The notes beneath the pieces were generated by a model that was given only the letters and a program-made list of their open reading frames with translations, was not told the DNA's origin and made no database searches. Shown here piece by piece: positions 1-13,288 of a DNA stretch of 64,000 nt (the first letter of the stretch is position 1; each line of letters begins with the position of its first letter). The DNA lies in the NCBI GenBank assembly GCA_020055645.1, contig CM034548.1, positions 14,136,001 through 14,200,000 on the forward strand. The letters run 5' to 3'. Position numbers and translations under genes: made by a program. The DNA is from Tomocerus qinae (lineage: Eukaryota; Arthropoda; Collembola; Entomobryomorpha; Tomoceridae).

Positions 1-2860
1 AGTTTCAGTATTGCATAGATGAATCTGGACAGTTTATACTTCATATTTTATGTCCTTCTAGCGTTCCAGATGCAAATTTTACTGCAAGTGAACTAGAAAA
101 ATGTTGACATAACTGATAAGAATACTACGTGATAATGACAGTGAGACCAACAGCACTCCTATATAGTGACAACGTAGAATTACGCAATCAACAGATATCA
201 TTCTTTCTTTAACCACTACACATTAAGAATAAAATATTACCGTATCAAATGATGAATTTTTTATGTAAGCTTGTGATAAGGATAATACAATGTAATGTTG
301 CATTCTAATTTTAAAATGGAGGTACGTTGTACTTAAAAAATTCCTTGGTAAATCAAAGAAGGAAGTTCATTACAGGAAAAGAAATATTGAAATTAAACTT
401 TGGTGATAATGACTCTCGTCCGTTCTTAGCCCAAAATGTAATTTGTCTCAACTTGTCTGACTTGTATTAATTGGAAGTAACATTTGCACTTAACACCGTC
501 CCAGACAGATTTTACATTTTTCTACAATGTCAAAAATATATACGATTAATGCCCTGAAAAATGTATAAGCATAAATAGAAGAATTATGTATGGTTTTAAT
601 ACTACTGTTAGTTTGGCAACTCTTAACACGGAAAATCCAATTATAAACTTTAGTAAACGTCAAGTTGTTCATCAATATTTGCACCAGCTTAGGTATACAT
701 ATACATATTAAATAAAAACAGAGTATAAGTACATGGGAAACAGTCCATTTGCCTTTTTGCTGTTAATCCTGATTTTTTTCACCTTAGAATTTTGTGTCGA
801 TGCTCAACTTTCAACTTATAATACCCTTTAATTTTATCATAGATTATTACGAAAACCAAAAGGCTTGTATAAAGTATCTACATAACTGATTATTACAAGC
901 TTGACCCCAGTGCATAATGTAATCATGGATTAAAAATATAATTACTATTGTATGTAATCAATTTCAATTCCGCCTTTACCCTTTTGCCCTGTCCCAGTTA
1001 TTCTCACTGACAAGGGAACAGACAATTATCATAATAAAAGGGCTGAAAGGTGAAAGGGAGGCTCCACCAAGCTGTGAACTGCAACAAATATACGCTGGTA
1101 GAAAAATTTAATTATTGCGAACTCAGAAAGTAATTAGGCTACGTTTTAAAATATTTAAAACGTTGTACATTGCATGCCAAATAATTAAACATTATTGGAG
1201 AGCAGGGAATTCAAAAGGATTTTGTTAGCGGAAGCCAGAAAATATTGTTAGTCAATGCATACTACAAAATTAAAGTCGTAGTTCGTTTAGACGCAGTTAT
1301 TGAATTAATATTAACCATGCTAACATTTGAGACTGAGTTTCAAAATTATTAATTACTATGTAACTAAATATTGTTTATGGTTGAATATATAATAATGCAT
1401 TGCATTCTTATATACCCAAGAATTTATGGTGAGTAATAAAATTAGAAGAATATGCAAAGCAATGTTTATTTTGCTTCTGTATTATACATTCACACACACA
1501 TTACAATAATAATATTGCGTCATAAGTATTTATATTGCAGAACTGGTATTAGTCAGTTTACGGATATAGATACTAGTTGAGAGGACTGGAGAGCTACGCA
1601 GATTATTGATGGTAACGTAACTACTAAACAATATAGAGACGCTATACTTAGTGAATTGATGCATGACATGGAATTCTAATTTTAATTAGAAGTTATCATA
1701 GGAATGGAAAACATTATTTTTGCTTTGCATTGTACAGGAAGATAAATACATTAGTACATAACAATAACATAATGAGATTACTAATACATAGGAATATTTT
1801 GAATTTGCTGATGATTTCATAGTTTGATGGGGTAAAACTGCGTTAAAGCTTTTGGAACTGGAAGTTGCAAAGTAATCTCTATAAGGTATATATGGATTCT
1901 CTACATACACATGCATAGGATGCCTTACACAAGCCGGCATTACATTTATCACGTAGTGGTAGTCAGTACCTAAAATATTGTAGAGTACACTTACTACCTC
2001 CTCTCTCCTCTGTATATGGTTAGTTAGCGTCTGTGTTCTTATAAAAGAGTTTCATGACGGTTTGATATGTCGTATTCATGGTATAATATTATTTGTCAGA
2101 GAAGAGATAGAGTACCCTGTATGAGAGATTGTGAGAATAGTGGTTCGGCCTCTATGTTGGTTGAACGAGGAGGGCTGTTTTTCGTATTCTTGTTGTTATA
2201 CGTCTCTGCACTTTACGAATTTGTATGTTCGTCATGTCATATGCCCGTAGTTACTTTGGCTGTATGATTCAGTGGATACTTTTGTTAGTCAGCTAACGAT
2301 AAGTAAGGCGAAGCCTAAAGAAATTGTAGCCTGAGAGTAGTGTACAATGCATGTAGAAACTAAAGGTAAAACCACCATACACAACAGTATAGAATATCTA
2401 CCTTGTATTAGCAGTACAAATGCATTAGGTATAAGTACCTACATGGAATAGATACACCTCTGGAAGAGAATAGTGGTGATACATACATAGAATAATATTT
2501 CAGTGATGATCTAACCAAAGCTAAATAAACCACTTCTTTTTATGCTGATATGGGTACATAGCACATACATACATAGGTATTGTATCCATACATAAGATTT
2601 CTTTGTAATAATGTAGAATGTGTACAATATGTAGTAGTAGGAGAAATGGCATGTACACAGTACTAATAGGGAGTATGTAGAGAAGATATTATGTAGACAC
2701 GTAGATAATGTATTTGTGTGCGATGATGATGATGGTAAAAGTAAAGTTAACGTTTGGAGCATTATTCGAATCCAATCCGGCATCGTAGCCTAGCAAGTTA
2801 GTTAAGTATGACTCGACGATGCATTAGATAGAGAGAGGGAACATAACGTAAACTAAAAAT
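1..2860. other. AT-rich stretch, no supported gene
   Basis: I see no coding region that can be defended here. Short open frames on both strands (for example 2067-2267 on + and 1686-1952 on -) have AT-driven composition and no matching splice sites. A good acceptor-like tract ends at 997 and is followed by 38 open codons, but that length is expected by chance at this base composition. Confidence 0.6.
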
Positions 2861-3212
2861 CTACCCTCTCTCCCTTCTTGCCTTCATTCGAGCTCCAACT
2901 GTCAGTCTGACTCTTGCAAATAGCAGCCAAGCCATCGGATTCAACAATCCATTCACATTACACATTTATTTGAGTCGAGACTCAGAACTTGTCCTCTCCC
3001 TGTTCAGCTTCATCGTCAACTTCAACCCTACGAAATAAAGTTCTTCCCCGGATACACTGTGCAGTGAGTAGCAGATCTGTCTAATATTCCTCTTTCATAT
3101 ACATACGTGGTGCATTTACTTATATTTCAAAAGTTTTTCATAATCTATGTATTAGCTAACCTAACTACATTCTAATTAAACCATCTTTCGAAATTCATAT
3201 TACATCTTACAG
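2860..3212 (+). promoter_or_regulatory. GC-richer, promoter-like patch ahead of a probable non-coding exon
   Basis: This stretch is visibly richer in G+C than its surroundings and carries long pyrimidine runs followed by many short TC/CA-type motifs. It lies directly upstream of an exon-like segment with strong splice sites (3213-3333). I infer a promoter or 5' untranslated region of a + strand gene. No TATA box or initiator can be assigned with confidence. A frame open for about 50 codons (ending near 3054) has no start codon. Confidence 0.25.
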
Positions 3213-3333
3213 TTCCGTGCAAATACCATCGCGTTCGTTTTGCTTTCTTCTTTGCGTGTCACATTCGTTGAGTTCGTCGTCCGTTCCTTTCTAATCGGAA
3301 ACTAACTGCACCTACGTCCTACCAACTTACTAG
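3213..3333 (+). other. Probable non-coding (5' UTR) exon
   Basis: The segment starts after a clear acceptor (ttacatcttacag) and ends at a near-consensus donor (CTAG before gtgagt). It is GC-richer than its flanks and contains a cgcgttcg motif. None of the three forward frames is open across the whole 121 bases, so it is not an internal coding exon; a 5' untranslated exon fits best. The nearest convincing + strand coding starts are the candidate exon at 13182 and thymosin at 18503. The thymosin start codon lies five bases after a good acceptor, so this could be its first exon, about 15 kb upstream. That link is inference only. Confidence 0.35.
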
Positions 3334-6300
3334 GTGAGTTTCTTTCCATATTTATCCCAACCTCATTTTTTGAACAGGATAGCCAATACAATTAATTCCG
3401 TAGTTAATTTAATTGTCAGGAGTAAACACAAGTTAATTGGCAGAGGGACTAATTAATCCATTTATGTAGGTAGTCACTTTGGCATTTATACCGTAGAGCG
3501 AAGGGAACTAACATAGCAGTACTTTTTAATAGGCAGATAAATACCTGCCTAAGAATAGGAGAGATAACCCCAATGCTCATATAGCAACGAATGTCTGTAA
3601 AGAATTACAGTATTGCAAATTCACAATGCTCCGGTAGAAGAGGCGCATAATAATAGCAAACTCTTTAGGAGCTATATAATAATACAATGAGTTGAGCCAG
3701 TAGGTACGGAAGAACGCCGTAGGAAATAATTCTTTTCTCGAGGTGCACACAGAAAAGAATCAGAAACGGAGTTGAGTGAATCTATTAGCATTAGCTTTGA
3801 TATAATTCTCAGGATCGTTATGTTAACAGTACAAATACAAAAACTGCTTTGTTCTTATGCAAAGCGAAGGCAATGGCTCTCTAAAAAGTTGCTTCTCACA
3901 CCATCATCGTCTCCGTCAGTTCAGTCCTCGAAGAATATCATACTTTATTAAATCTACAATGCAGACTTCTATTATTCCATATTATAAGCTATAGGCAAAG
4001 TCTTCGACACTCCTACTACTACTACCCAACTGACAATAATAATAATACTATCCCTACAGCTGGGATAGAAACCATACTTTTTCTATGTACAAATACATCA
4101 TGTTTCTCGGAAACATATTGTTTTCATTTCGGCTAACTCCATGCAAATAGAGCCAAACTCTCCAATCCTTGTTATACATGTCTATTTATTATATTTGACT
4201 GGATTGAAGGAAAACACTGGAAACTCTGCAGCGGGTTGTGTGGAAAAGAGGGAGAGAATTATTTGGCTGACAATGCGCTCTTCTCCAGTTACTCTCCTAC
4301 TATTACTACTACTATGTACACAAGTATCATTCCGTAGCTTAAATTACTTAGGGTTATTTCTTGATACAATTCACAGTACTGAAATAGTAAATGTACGTTC
4401 TTGTAAACACCTACGTACATACGTACGGTATGTGTGAGTATGTACTTGTACTACTGAATACATTCTCTCAGAAAGCTAAGACTTAGTTTCAATTATGTTT
4501 GGGATAATATTCTGTTGACGTTTGAGGCTAGTGTACCTACTTGCATTGTATGTATATAATAACACATTAATGCACTTGTGTGCTTCTCCTATTCCGAAGG
4601 AATATGTTGTTTGTCTCAGTTGAAAACAGAGAAAGGGTTGAAAGGCATTACGTGATATTTAATAGCATTAAATATTATTCGTTGGTAGTTGTAGGCGATC
4701 GTCTGCATCCTAAGACTACTTATGTTAGATTATGTAACAATAAATGTGCATATTTCTTATAGGCATTATGAAGACTTATGTGTGAGTGAATGAAAGGTTT
4801 GTAAGTCTGACTTGTTCAGTGCACGTTCTCTTTCGCTAAGGACTTATGGTAGGGATAGTAAGTAGGTAACACATTCGAGGTATTTTCAGACATATTATGA
4901 GCCATCTGAAAGGAAAAGAGCCAGAAGTGTGTAAGTAAATAAGCTGGAAAGATATTGGAGGAAAGAAGAAGAATGCTCTCGGAGCTCTGAGACGCGCCCT
5001 AGAAAATTCAACAGAAAAACATAACACAAGGTTCAGAATTACGTTGCCACAAGTATGTATCTGTGAGGGAAAAGCATTTCAGGGCCATGGCATGGATTAT
5101 CTCGACCATTTTTCCAACTTAAGTCACAGTCTCTTACTTATTCTGTAAAAACTTGGCTAAACAGCTTCCCTACCCTCGTATAGACACTTTTTTCTCCAAA
5201 TAATGTTTCCTACCGTAGAGAGAACATCACCGGGAAAAACTGCTTACTAAAATATCTGTATTGAATTGAGTGTGTATTATAGACTTGCTTGGGTTTGATT
5301 TCTTCTCCGGAATCCCACAGTACACATTAGAACAGGACTTAGGACGTACATGCAAACTTACATAATATTATGTAGTTCCTTGTATTGGATTTATTAGTGG
5401 CGGCTTATGTCACACTCGAGCCACGCTTTTACTCTATACTAGAACTATAATGCACATTTACGGATGTTTCTATATTTGTAGGGAGAGACAAGATGCGGTT
5501 CATTATAGATATAAGACCCTTTTCTATTATGTGGTAGTCTCTGTATAGAAAAATAAAATGGAAGTGGAATGTAATACGTACACGGTAAATATGTACACTT
5601 GTGTACACAACAGTTTCCTTCTTCGGCATTATTTAAACTCCCCTACGTCTCGTCTTTTAGAGCGTTCACTGACGTTTTTTCATGTTGAGTTATATTTACT
5701 AGAACTAACCGTTTGATATCACATATCTCTGCTAGAAACTATATCTCAGACACACCATCCACATTTACATCCATCCATTCACATCCAGTTGACGTTCAGT
5801 TCAGATCTTTAGATGCTTTTTCTTTAATACACACTACACAACAGAAAGGTAGTTTAGACGAGACAAACTCTCTCCGCTCTATCTTTCTCCATATTTATAT
5901 AAATACAGGATCTGCGCTCCTCTCCTCCTAGTCCCATCCTTCCTTGTCGTTGACATCGCGTGCAAGCACATTTAAGACTTCCACCCATGATTTAAAAACC
6001 TCCATCTTTACATCCATAACAGCATGCCATCATACCAACCCAATCACAAATTGTATGATCGCAACTCAAACAAATACAAAATCAGTGCATTAGAATACCA
6101 ACATAAATACAAATCATTTGAGTAATGTATCTACAAATATTTAATTATTTTAGATTTAGTATACAAATATATTTAAAAGGTATGTACTAATTGTTAATTA
6201 CATATTATAGAATCTATTTGCAGTTGTATATACTACAACAATCAACACATGAGGAAAATACACATAAAATTAATGAATTGTCAACATTGACAAATTAGCA

Positions 6301-8188
6301 AAAGGGAGTTGTCAAAATGGCAAACAATTATTTTGCGTCAAATTTTGAGGGGGCTTTGCAGGTTGTCGAATACATATTCGAAAATCTAGCGTCAGAAAAG
6401 AATATATAGAGAATGGAAGTTAATCCTAACACATCCCTGTACATATAGATAGTAGCTATGCATACATATTGCACTGTGCAGTGCATACATTCTGTACAGT
6501 ACAGAGTTGAACATGTTTTGTTAGATATATGGCCGTATATAGGAGATAAAAGAGGGACATTTATATATGGGATGCAGTGATAAGGATTTTTGCTTTATTT
6601 CTCGGAGATATTGTCCGCTATCCAACAAGCATCAACACATCATCGTGTAAAATAGAGAAGAATCCGTCCGTGTTGTCTGTAGAATGCTGGTAAAGCCATG
6701 CCAAAGTCACCCTTCCTTCTTCTCTCGCGTCAAGTACTTTAGTCATTGTCAGTTTCTTTTGCTACATCTTCTGTCAGACTGTTCGCCAGGCCGTAGAAAT
6801 GTATCTTTATGTATCTATGTACGTACAACTGCATCTGTAAGCACATCCGTAAATCCTCAGAGTGTACATTCATAAGATACATCTCTCTCTCTCTCTCTCT
6901 CACTCACCCAATACAAACCAAGTCAGAGAATATCTGTTCATTCAACACTCCATTCTTTAATTTATTTTACTAGGTACATTCTACTACCTCTACCCTTTAC
7001 ATCACTGACTCAACTCAACCTTTAGCCATTCACTTTTCCTAAAAATCCCTCTGCTAAACTAAACCAGATCACTCACCCACACTCACTGTCAGAGGCTGTA
7101 CTGTGCACTTGCATGGATAGCTATTCCTACTATTTCTACCTTTTGCCTACCAGAAAATCTACAATTCGTCACTGATTTACATGTATATTTATTTACTACG
7201 TCCTATTTATCTAAATCAACTTAATAGTATCAGTGACCTGGTATAATAGATGCACATATTATCACAAATAAAACCTCTTAGCTAAAATGAACCTGATTAC
7301 ATTTTTTACTGAAAGAATCTCTGCAGGCATGCATAAATGTGGTTCACATCTGCGTCATGTTTGTCTTTTCAGATCCAAACCATATTTCTGAGTGACGGCA
7401 GTTAGGTTTTTTCAATTGTTAAAGTATTTTACAATTTCCCCCAGCTAAACCTCGTTTGGTTAGTCATTTCCTCGTTTTCTTCATGTTTCTATATGTCTTT
7501 GGATATTATTATAACGTGGCAGAAAGTAATGCGAGAGCTGTGAATTGACTTAGTTTGGTTGATACTAGTATGATACTTAGGAAGAGTATTTTTGAACCGT
7601 ATGGAAGTAACTCTAGAGTTTAACAATAGTCAGAGGGTAACGATTATGATACAGTGGTGTATATTTATTATCGTCGTTGCACTGTGTGACTATTGCATGA
7701 GTTTGTACATGGACGGTAAAGATCTGTAGGTATAGCTACGGGTGAGGATGATGATGAAAGATTTCCAGTTTCCTTGGACGGATGCATTTTCTGCAGAGTG
7801 CAGTTTTGTCGGGGAGGTATAGCTGATTAAAGAAGAGTACACATTGTGGCAGTGTTTGTCGGATTTTGAACTCTCTCTCTCTCTGGTGGGTAGGATGGCG
7901 AAGAAGAAGAGTGACGGACACCTAAGAGATAGATAGAGTGGGACCTAGGTATACTAATAAGGAGGACGGGTTGTGTCGGGAGGGAGAGAAGTAGGCAGTT
8001 GGCTGCTTATTAGACAGACAAGACACAGTTGCCTTCACTTATTATAGTTTATGGAGGTGACTTGGCTACTTTGGCGAGATAAAGATAGAGTTCAGTTGAG
8101 GGAGATGAGTTAGTGAAGAAGTTTTCAGACAGGATATATGGACAGTTAGATATCAGTCGAGGCTCGTTGCTTCGTTCCTTGTTCTTGA
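3334..8188. other. AT-rich stretch with microsatellites, no supported gene
   Basis: Nothing here can be supported as a gene. The region holds pyrimidine-rich runs around 3880-3960 and 5850-5960, a (TC)n tract at 6882-6901 and a CT/GA tract near 7870-7884. A strong acceptor-like tract ends at about 7370 (tttgtcttttcag) but is followed by only ten open codons. Confidence 0.55.
6882..6901. repeat. (TC)n microsatellite
   Basis: An uninterrupted run of ten TC units, read directly from the sequence. Confidence 0.95.
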
Positions 8189-8243
8189 CGAGCGAGGATG
8201 GGCATTGTAGGAATCTCTGTAGACATTGCCAGCTCCTCGCTCG
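8189..8243. repeat. GC-rich hairpin, 10-bp perfect stem plus inner pairs
   Basis: CGAGCGAGGA (8189-8198) is the exact reverse complement of TCCTCGCTCG (8234-8243). Just inside, GGCA and TGCC can pair, leaving a loop of about 22 bases. Arm and loop sizes resemble a short pre-miRNA, but the outer flanks pair poorly. It lies in the middle of a 65-codon open frame (8113-8307) that has no other support. The function is unknown; it could be a structured RNA, a regulatory inverted repeat, or chance in a GC-rich patch. Confidence 0.6.
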
Positions 8244-11200
8244 GGTTCATTCCTTTTGCAGTTTATTACTCCAAGACCAACAAGACTCCGTCCATCTAAG
8301 TGCATAGACGTACATAAATACATCACAACTACTTAGACCAATGTGGAAAGAGAGTCCAACTACTTTCAATGCTATATCCTCCAATTGACTCCTTACCAAC
8401 TTAGGAACTTAGCTCACTATCATCATCGTTAACGTTTCCAACTATCAACTTCCCCATTTTGTCTACTATTTCATCCTCCTCTCGCCTCCGCTAATTTATT
8501 GACACTCCGTCTCTTCAATATAATACAAAACTTTTATTTTGTTTTAATAAACTCAATTAAACTTTCCTATCTTTTTATTGACGCTTCTCAAATTATTTCA
8601 AATACCTGTACGTACTTCTTCAAGTGTAAATTATCTATTTTTAGGCAACTAATGTTATACCTACTGAAACATATACAGTAATATACATTTTATGCAAGAT
8701 TTTTTAATTACGACGGAACTATAAATTACTCATCTGGAAATGATATCAACTAAATGAAACTACAGTACTGTAATAAAATTTTAAGTAGAAGTGGAATGAT
8801 TTAATCATTCCAAGTTGACAGTAGCAGCGGTAGACTCATCGCTCAGATTAAATAGAAACTAGTAGTAGTAAACACCTACATTAGAATATAGCAGTACAAT
8901 GTATATAAACTAGCTGTACATGTATAAATATACTTTTTATAAGTTTAATAAATAGCAAGATTTAGAATGTGTCTCACTCTCTTCATGCCTATGAATTAAG
9001 TGTGATAGTTAGTTTATAATTTCTGTTTGAGTTGTACGGAAATGAGTCGTGGATATAAGATGCCGTAGAGGGATTTGTGCATGAGATAACATTAGAATAG
9101 TTAGTTAGGCTTTAGCTTATGCAAGTTGAGAGTAGGAGGAGGAGGAGGGCATAATATTATTATCTGTAGGTAGTATAGATAGGTAGTTAGTAGCTCCAAG
9201 TTAATGCGAGTCAAGTCAAGTTGTTGTACTATGTAGTTAAGATGTGTGATGCTTCTTCCGAAGAAAAAGTTCGTACATTAGCGACGAGCTGAGAAAGAGG
9301 GCAAATATTTTGTAGCTTTTACATGAACTCGGCAAGGAACCTTAACGAAGAAATGTAATGTGACGCTTGCTATAAGTACCTACTACAGCCTTGCTATTGT
9401 AGCTATGTATAGCAATGTAATGACTCTTTGTCTCTATGTATATTCCGGAGAAAGAGAGTACCTACGAGTAGAGGCACAGGTCTTTTTAATGATATCACCA
9501 TATCGATTGGTGACTAACATTCGTAATGTAACTACACGTATCTTGGTTCCTACCTACTACACACTACTACTAGGAGACATAATACGGGAAACAAAGCTGT
9601 AGGTATACGTGCATAAATATATGCTAAATATACAACACTCTAATAATTAACAACGTAGTAGGTAGTTGAATACCATTATTTTGTAAATGGGTGCATAGTA
9701 GTCTACTATTTGTGCATTAGATGAAGGCCCATCATTACTACTCTTGATGTAAACTGCGTTAATGCTGTACCTACATGTAAATACACTGCAAACAATAGTT
9801 CGTAAACTTGGCATTATTATTGTCATAGATAAAGTGAGTGAACTGAGGGAATAACGCAAATGTATTTACGTGTAGCCAGTTAAGGTGAAATGCAAATATA
9901 CTTGTATATTAAGCATATTCTTCAGGCTGAAGGAATGAGTCATGTCGTTCTGTTCTCGTTGACGTTTTTCCATCCACAACAATAGAATAGAATATCATGT
10001 TAATGTAGCCTCTTGGTCGTTAGTATAACTAACTACAACAGTTTATTCACACTACTTAGTCAATCTTATCGTTCTCGTGTACGATGCTGTATCGCATTGC
10101 ATTGGCATGCTCTATTATGGATATCCTATTGTAGTAATGTCAGTGTAATATTATTTTGATTTTGCTCAACTATTCGAGTAGCGTAAACGATATTAAATGT
10201 GATTCCCTTCTCTCTTCACTACACTCATTATTAATGCTTTGGAATAACTGTACAAGTAATAAAATCTACTGACTGAAGAGACAGCTATACTGATGTAGGT
10301 AGCTAAACTCATGTATACTATTTTATAGTGTACTCCAAGATAGGATTTCTCTCTCGCACACCGCACAATCAAGAGTCACAGTATAAAATGCAATGCAATT
10401 CTGCTCTTCTGACTTGTCTCTTCTGATTGCGGGTCTATGTGCAATTGAGCTTATCATATCATCATTATGAATTGCTATTTTCGTTATTTGACAAACATCC
10501 CATCGTACAATCATCCCGTCATAAAGGGATCGTATCAGTCATTCCTATCACGCAGAATAACTGTGAAGATAGCTACGATGCAAATTTATCCCAAGGTATG
10601 CTATTGTATTGTTACACAGATAATAATGTTGTGTGATGAGGCAAATGCAAAACCAATCTATCCTTTTCCCGTTCAAAATTGAGATCTTTACTTTACATTT
10701 ACCCTGGCATGCCATGTCAGTTTGTAGTAGTATAAGAATTGGCAGATATGTACCTACTCCTCAATGGAATAAATAGCGGCTTATCTGAATAAAGCAACGC
10801 ACTTTAATGTTTGCCGAGTACAATACTTGTAGTAATGAAAATATCTAGTGCTAGACTACATGAGATGTTTGTCTATAGAAAGAAATGTATGCTGAGTATG
10901 CATGCATATGCAATTTATAGAGCAAAGTAATTGAAGTGAATGCAAAGTAATTTACAAGGACTGAGATATAGTATATATTAGAGTGAGTACTCACAGCGGA
11001 GTTAAAACGATAAAATTAAGTGCTAGTGTATGGTATGGTATGGGATACATATAAATAGGATTGTGCAATTGCCTTTCAGTTCAGCCCGGCTTGAGATACA
11101 TATAGACAGGTATTGTTAGCGCTGAGATTTATAATGTCCATGAGTCCTGGTCTGCCGGAGAAATTAAATTGCGAGTCCTGCTCACTATAATAAAGTCAAT

Positions 11201-12299
11201 AGAGAGTGCACTCTATGCACATATTTACATACATAGGTGAGCATCATAATAATATAGTTAATTGTCAGGGAAATATTCTTTGGGCAGCGTACATAAATTA
11301 ACTGTGGGCTACATTTATTGCAGGCAGTAGTCTTTATGAGTTGTGCACATGTATGGCGAGAGTCAGAGATTTATGTTTCTGTCTGACGACACAGAAGACA
11401 GAGCAGCAGAGACCATTTTCATGTAGTTACATTTAATAGAGCCGAATGTAGTGTTTTCTTAGAATTGGAGATTAAAGGAAGGCTGCATAATATATAAAAC
11501 TTTTGACAAGGATTAGAAAAGTGTCAACGTCAAGTCAATTCACAATCCTTATGGTTAGCTAGGCTCTATCTGTACTCTGCAGTCAGCACTAAACTAAATA
11601 CAAACAGATGAAGCTGTCCCATTGTAGCCTGACGTGAGCTGCTTTGACCTTACATAGAAAGCAATAAGCGTATTACTTACATATTACTGCAAATTCGTCT
11701 CTATATATGGCTAAAGAGAGTTTGCCCAGTGGGGCAAGCAGCTATTTTCTAGTAGGACATGGAAAGCTCACCTTTTGGCTATCTAACACCTGTGCAGAAA
11801 TTTCCTTATGGAATGGAAAACTTGAGTGAGCATCTGGCAGGCAGTTATTGACATTCTTCCTGACTCCATAACATACAAATTTCCACTCGTTAATGCTAGT
11901 TTACCAAACAAAGACTTAGATCTACCTACTAAATATTACAAGTCATTTCCAAATCATCAAACGAACGCAAACATTTCTTCATAAGAACCAGAATAATATT
12001 ATTAACTTATTAGTCAACTACTACTACTATACTTACTATTACTGTACGTATAAATGTTACCATTCGCATTCGTAAGATATATCACTTCTTATTATACTAA
12101 CCTCCGTAAGATATTACATAGAAATGTTATATTATTACGTATCAACAATCAACGTGAGATGGTCCTTATTTTATCCCATTATACATACAATTGCAATAAT
12201 GCTGACTGTAGAGAGCATTTATTTACTAATGCAGAACTTGATACGGGGCGCACGGTCGGTCTCAACATTATTGCACATAGCACTGTAGTGGAGTAAGTA
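8244..12299. other. AT-rich stretch, no supported gene
   Basis: I see no splice-supported or recognisable coding sequence. A short palindrome (ggaatga / tcattcc) lies near 8796-8814. The open frames listed by simple translation (9360-9602 and 10427-10682 on +; 9647-9859 and 10323-10514 on -) are AT-rich and unsupported. Confidence 0.55.
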
Positions 12300-12617
12300 A
12301 TAAAGTAGGATTTTCTTTTACAATTGGCAATAATAGGTTTTGTGGAGTTGTTTGCTCGTTCTGTCGCCTTCTTGGTGAGTCGAAAGAGTGCAATTCGTAT
12401 TTTCTTGGCCTGGACTGGATGGCCTGCCCTTGCCCCCAGAGCAGAGCGGTGCCCTTCACGCTTTGCTAATGAAATCGAACACCCAAAGCATCCCAGTATA
12501 CGAAAAGGAGCAATATCAGATTCTGACACGCTAACAAACCTCCCTGTATCTCTACAGAATATTATATGCATCCAGATTGTATGCATGCATGGGGTAGTTG
12601 TGTGTTTTTATATATAG
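12179..12617. other. GC-rich island with long open frames on both strands
   Basis: The core, about 12320-12570, is much richer in G+C than the flanking DNA. It is open for 135 codons on the - strand (12586-12179) and for 97 codons on the + strand (12324-12617), and a second - frame is open for 63 codons. The - frame has a plausible protein composition, rich in Arg, Lys, Ala and Ser with motifs such as LGARAGHPVQAKKIRIALF. I recognise no family in it. An acceptor-like site lies upstream of the - frame near 12558. High G+C alone removes stops, so the overlap may be trivial. It could be a coding exon, a conserved non-coding element or a foreign insertion. Confidence 0.35.
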
Positions 12618-13181
12618 ATAGATAGAATGCCCGAAGAATGGTACCTACCTGCCTACTTATATTTATATGCTTCTCATTCATTTCCTCTTTTTAGAGATAA
12701 TCATGATTGGAGTGGGATTAACATCTCCTAGTACAATCCTTTAGGGATTTAAAACCCATTTGTTCGAGTATATTCGGCATTCTTATTGTTCAAACGCCCT
12801 TTGTAGTTTCCATCTGATCAAAATGATCCGAAGCGAACTGAACGAGTCGATTCTATAACCTAACGTAAGTCTTGAGTGTGTGTAGAGAGAGAGAGAGTAT
12901 CGTATATCTCAGGATGGATAGAGTTCAGACAGACAGAATATAATGGAATATTATGGACGCAGAGGATCATCTCTACAAACATATTAGATAGATCTCAGTG
13001 AGAAAGATGGGATTGAGTTAGTTGTTGCTTGGCAAAGAACAAGTATTATGGTGGCATATTCCGACGACCCATAGCAATATAATTATATTATGTACTGTAC
13101 ACACTCGCACTACCAACAAAGTCGCAATACTCACCGACCGTCTTCTTTTCTTCTTTCTGGCCAATTATTTGCTGCTCTCAG

Positions 13182-13288
13182 ATATAAGTCAATCGACAGA
13201 GAGAATGCTCCAGCAGAATGATCACTTTCAGATATATATGGACTGCTTGGAGGAGCTCACATCAAAAGACTCTGAATTGCACCACCAA
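13182..13288 (+). CDS. Candidate coding exon, unknown coiled-coil-like protein
   Basis: A very strong pyrimidine tract and acceptor (tttgctgctctcag) precede 107 bases that are open in one frame and end before a gtacac donor. Entry phase is 1 and exit phase is 0. The 35 codons are GC-richer than the surroundings. They encode a polar, Glu/Gln/Leu-rich segment (TERMLQQNDHFQIYMD, then CLEELTSKDSELHHQ) that could form a coiled coil. An internal ATG (MLQQND) could act as a start if upstream exons are untranslated. No family is recognised and no partner exon was found before the thymosin gene. Confidence 0.38.

Noticed and set aside
998-1111. 38 open codons after a very good acceptor, ending in a stop (LFSLTREQTIIIIKGLKGE...)
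   Set aside because: At this base composition a run of 30-40 open codons in one of three frames after any acceptor is common by chance. No motif or polyadenylation signal supports it.
1686-1952. 88-codon - strand frame (MPACVRHPMHVYVEN...)
   Set aside because: The codon use is AT-driven, no splice sites fit and no family is recognised.
4141-4437. Possible signal peptide (TLLLLLLLCTQVSF) in a + strand frame
   Set aside because: The leucine run is a translated CTA/CTC-type simple repeat, and the remaining frame has no coding character.
7736-7921. - strand frame ending LYLPDKTALCRKCIRPRK
   Set aside because: A possible acceptor lies inside it, but the first part is a GA/CT repeat translated by chance and nothing joins to it.
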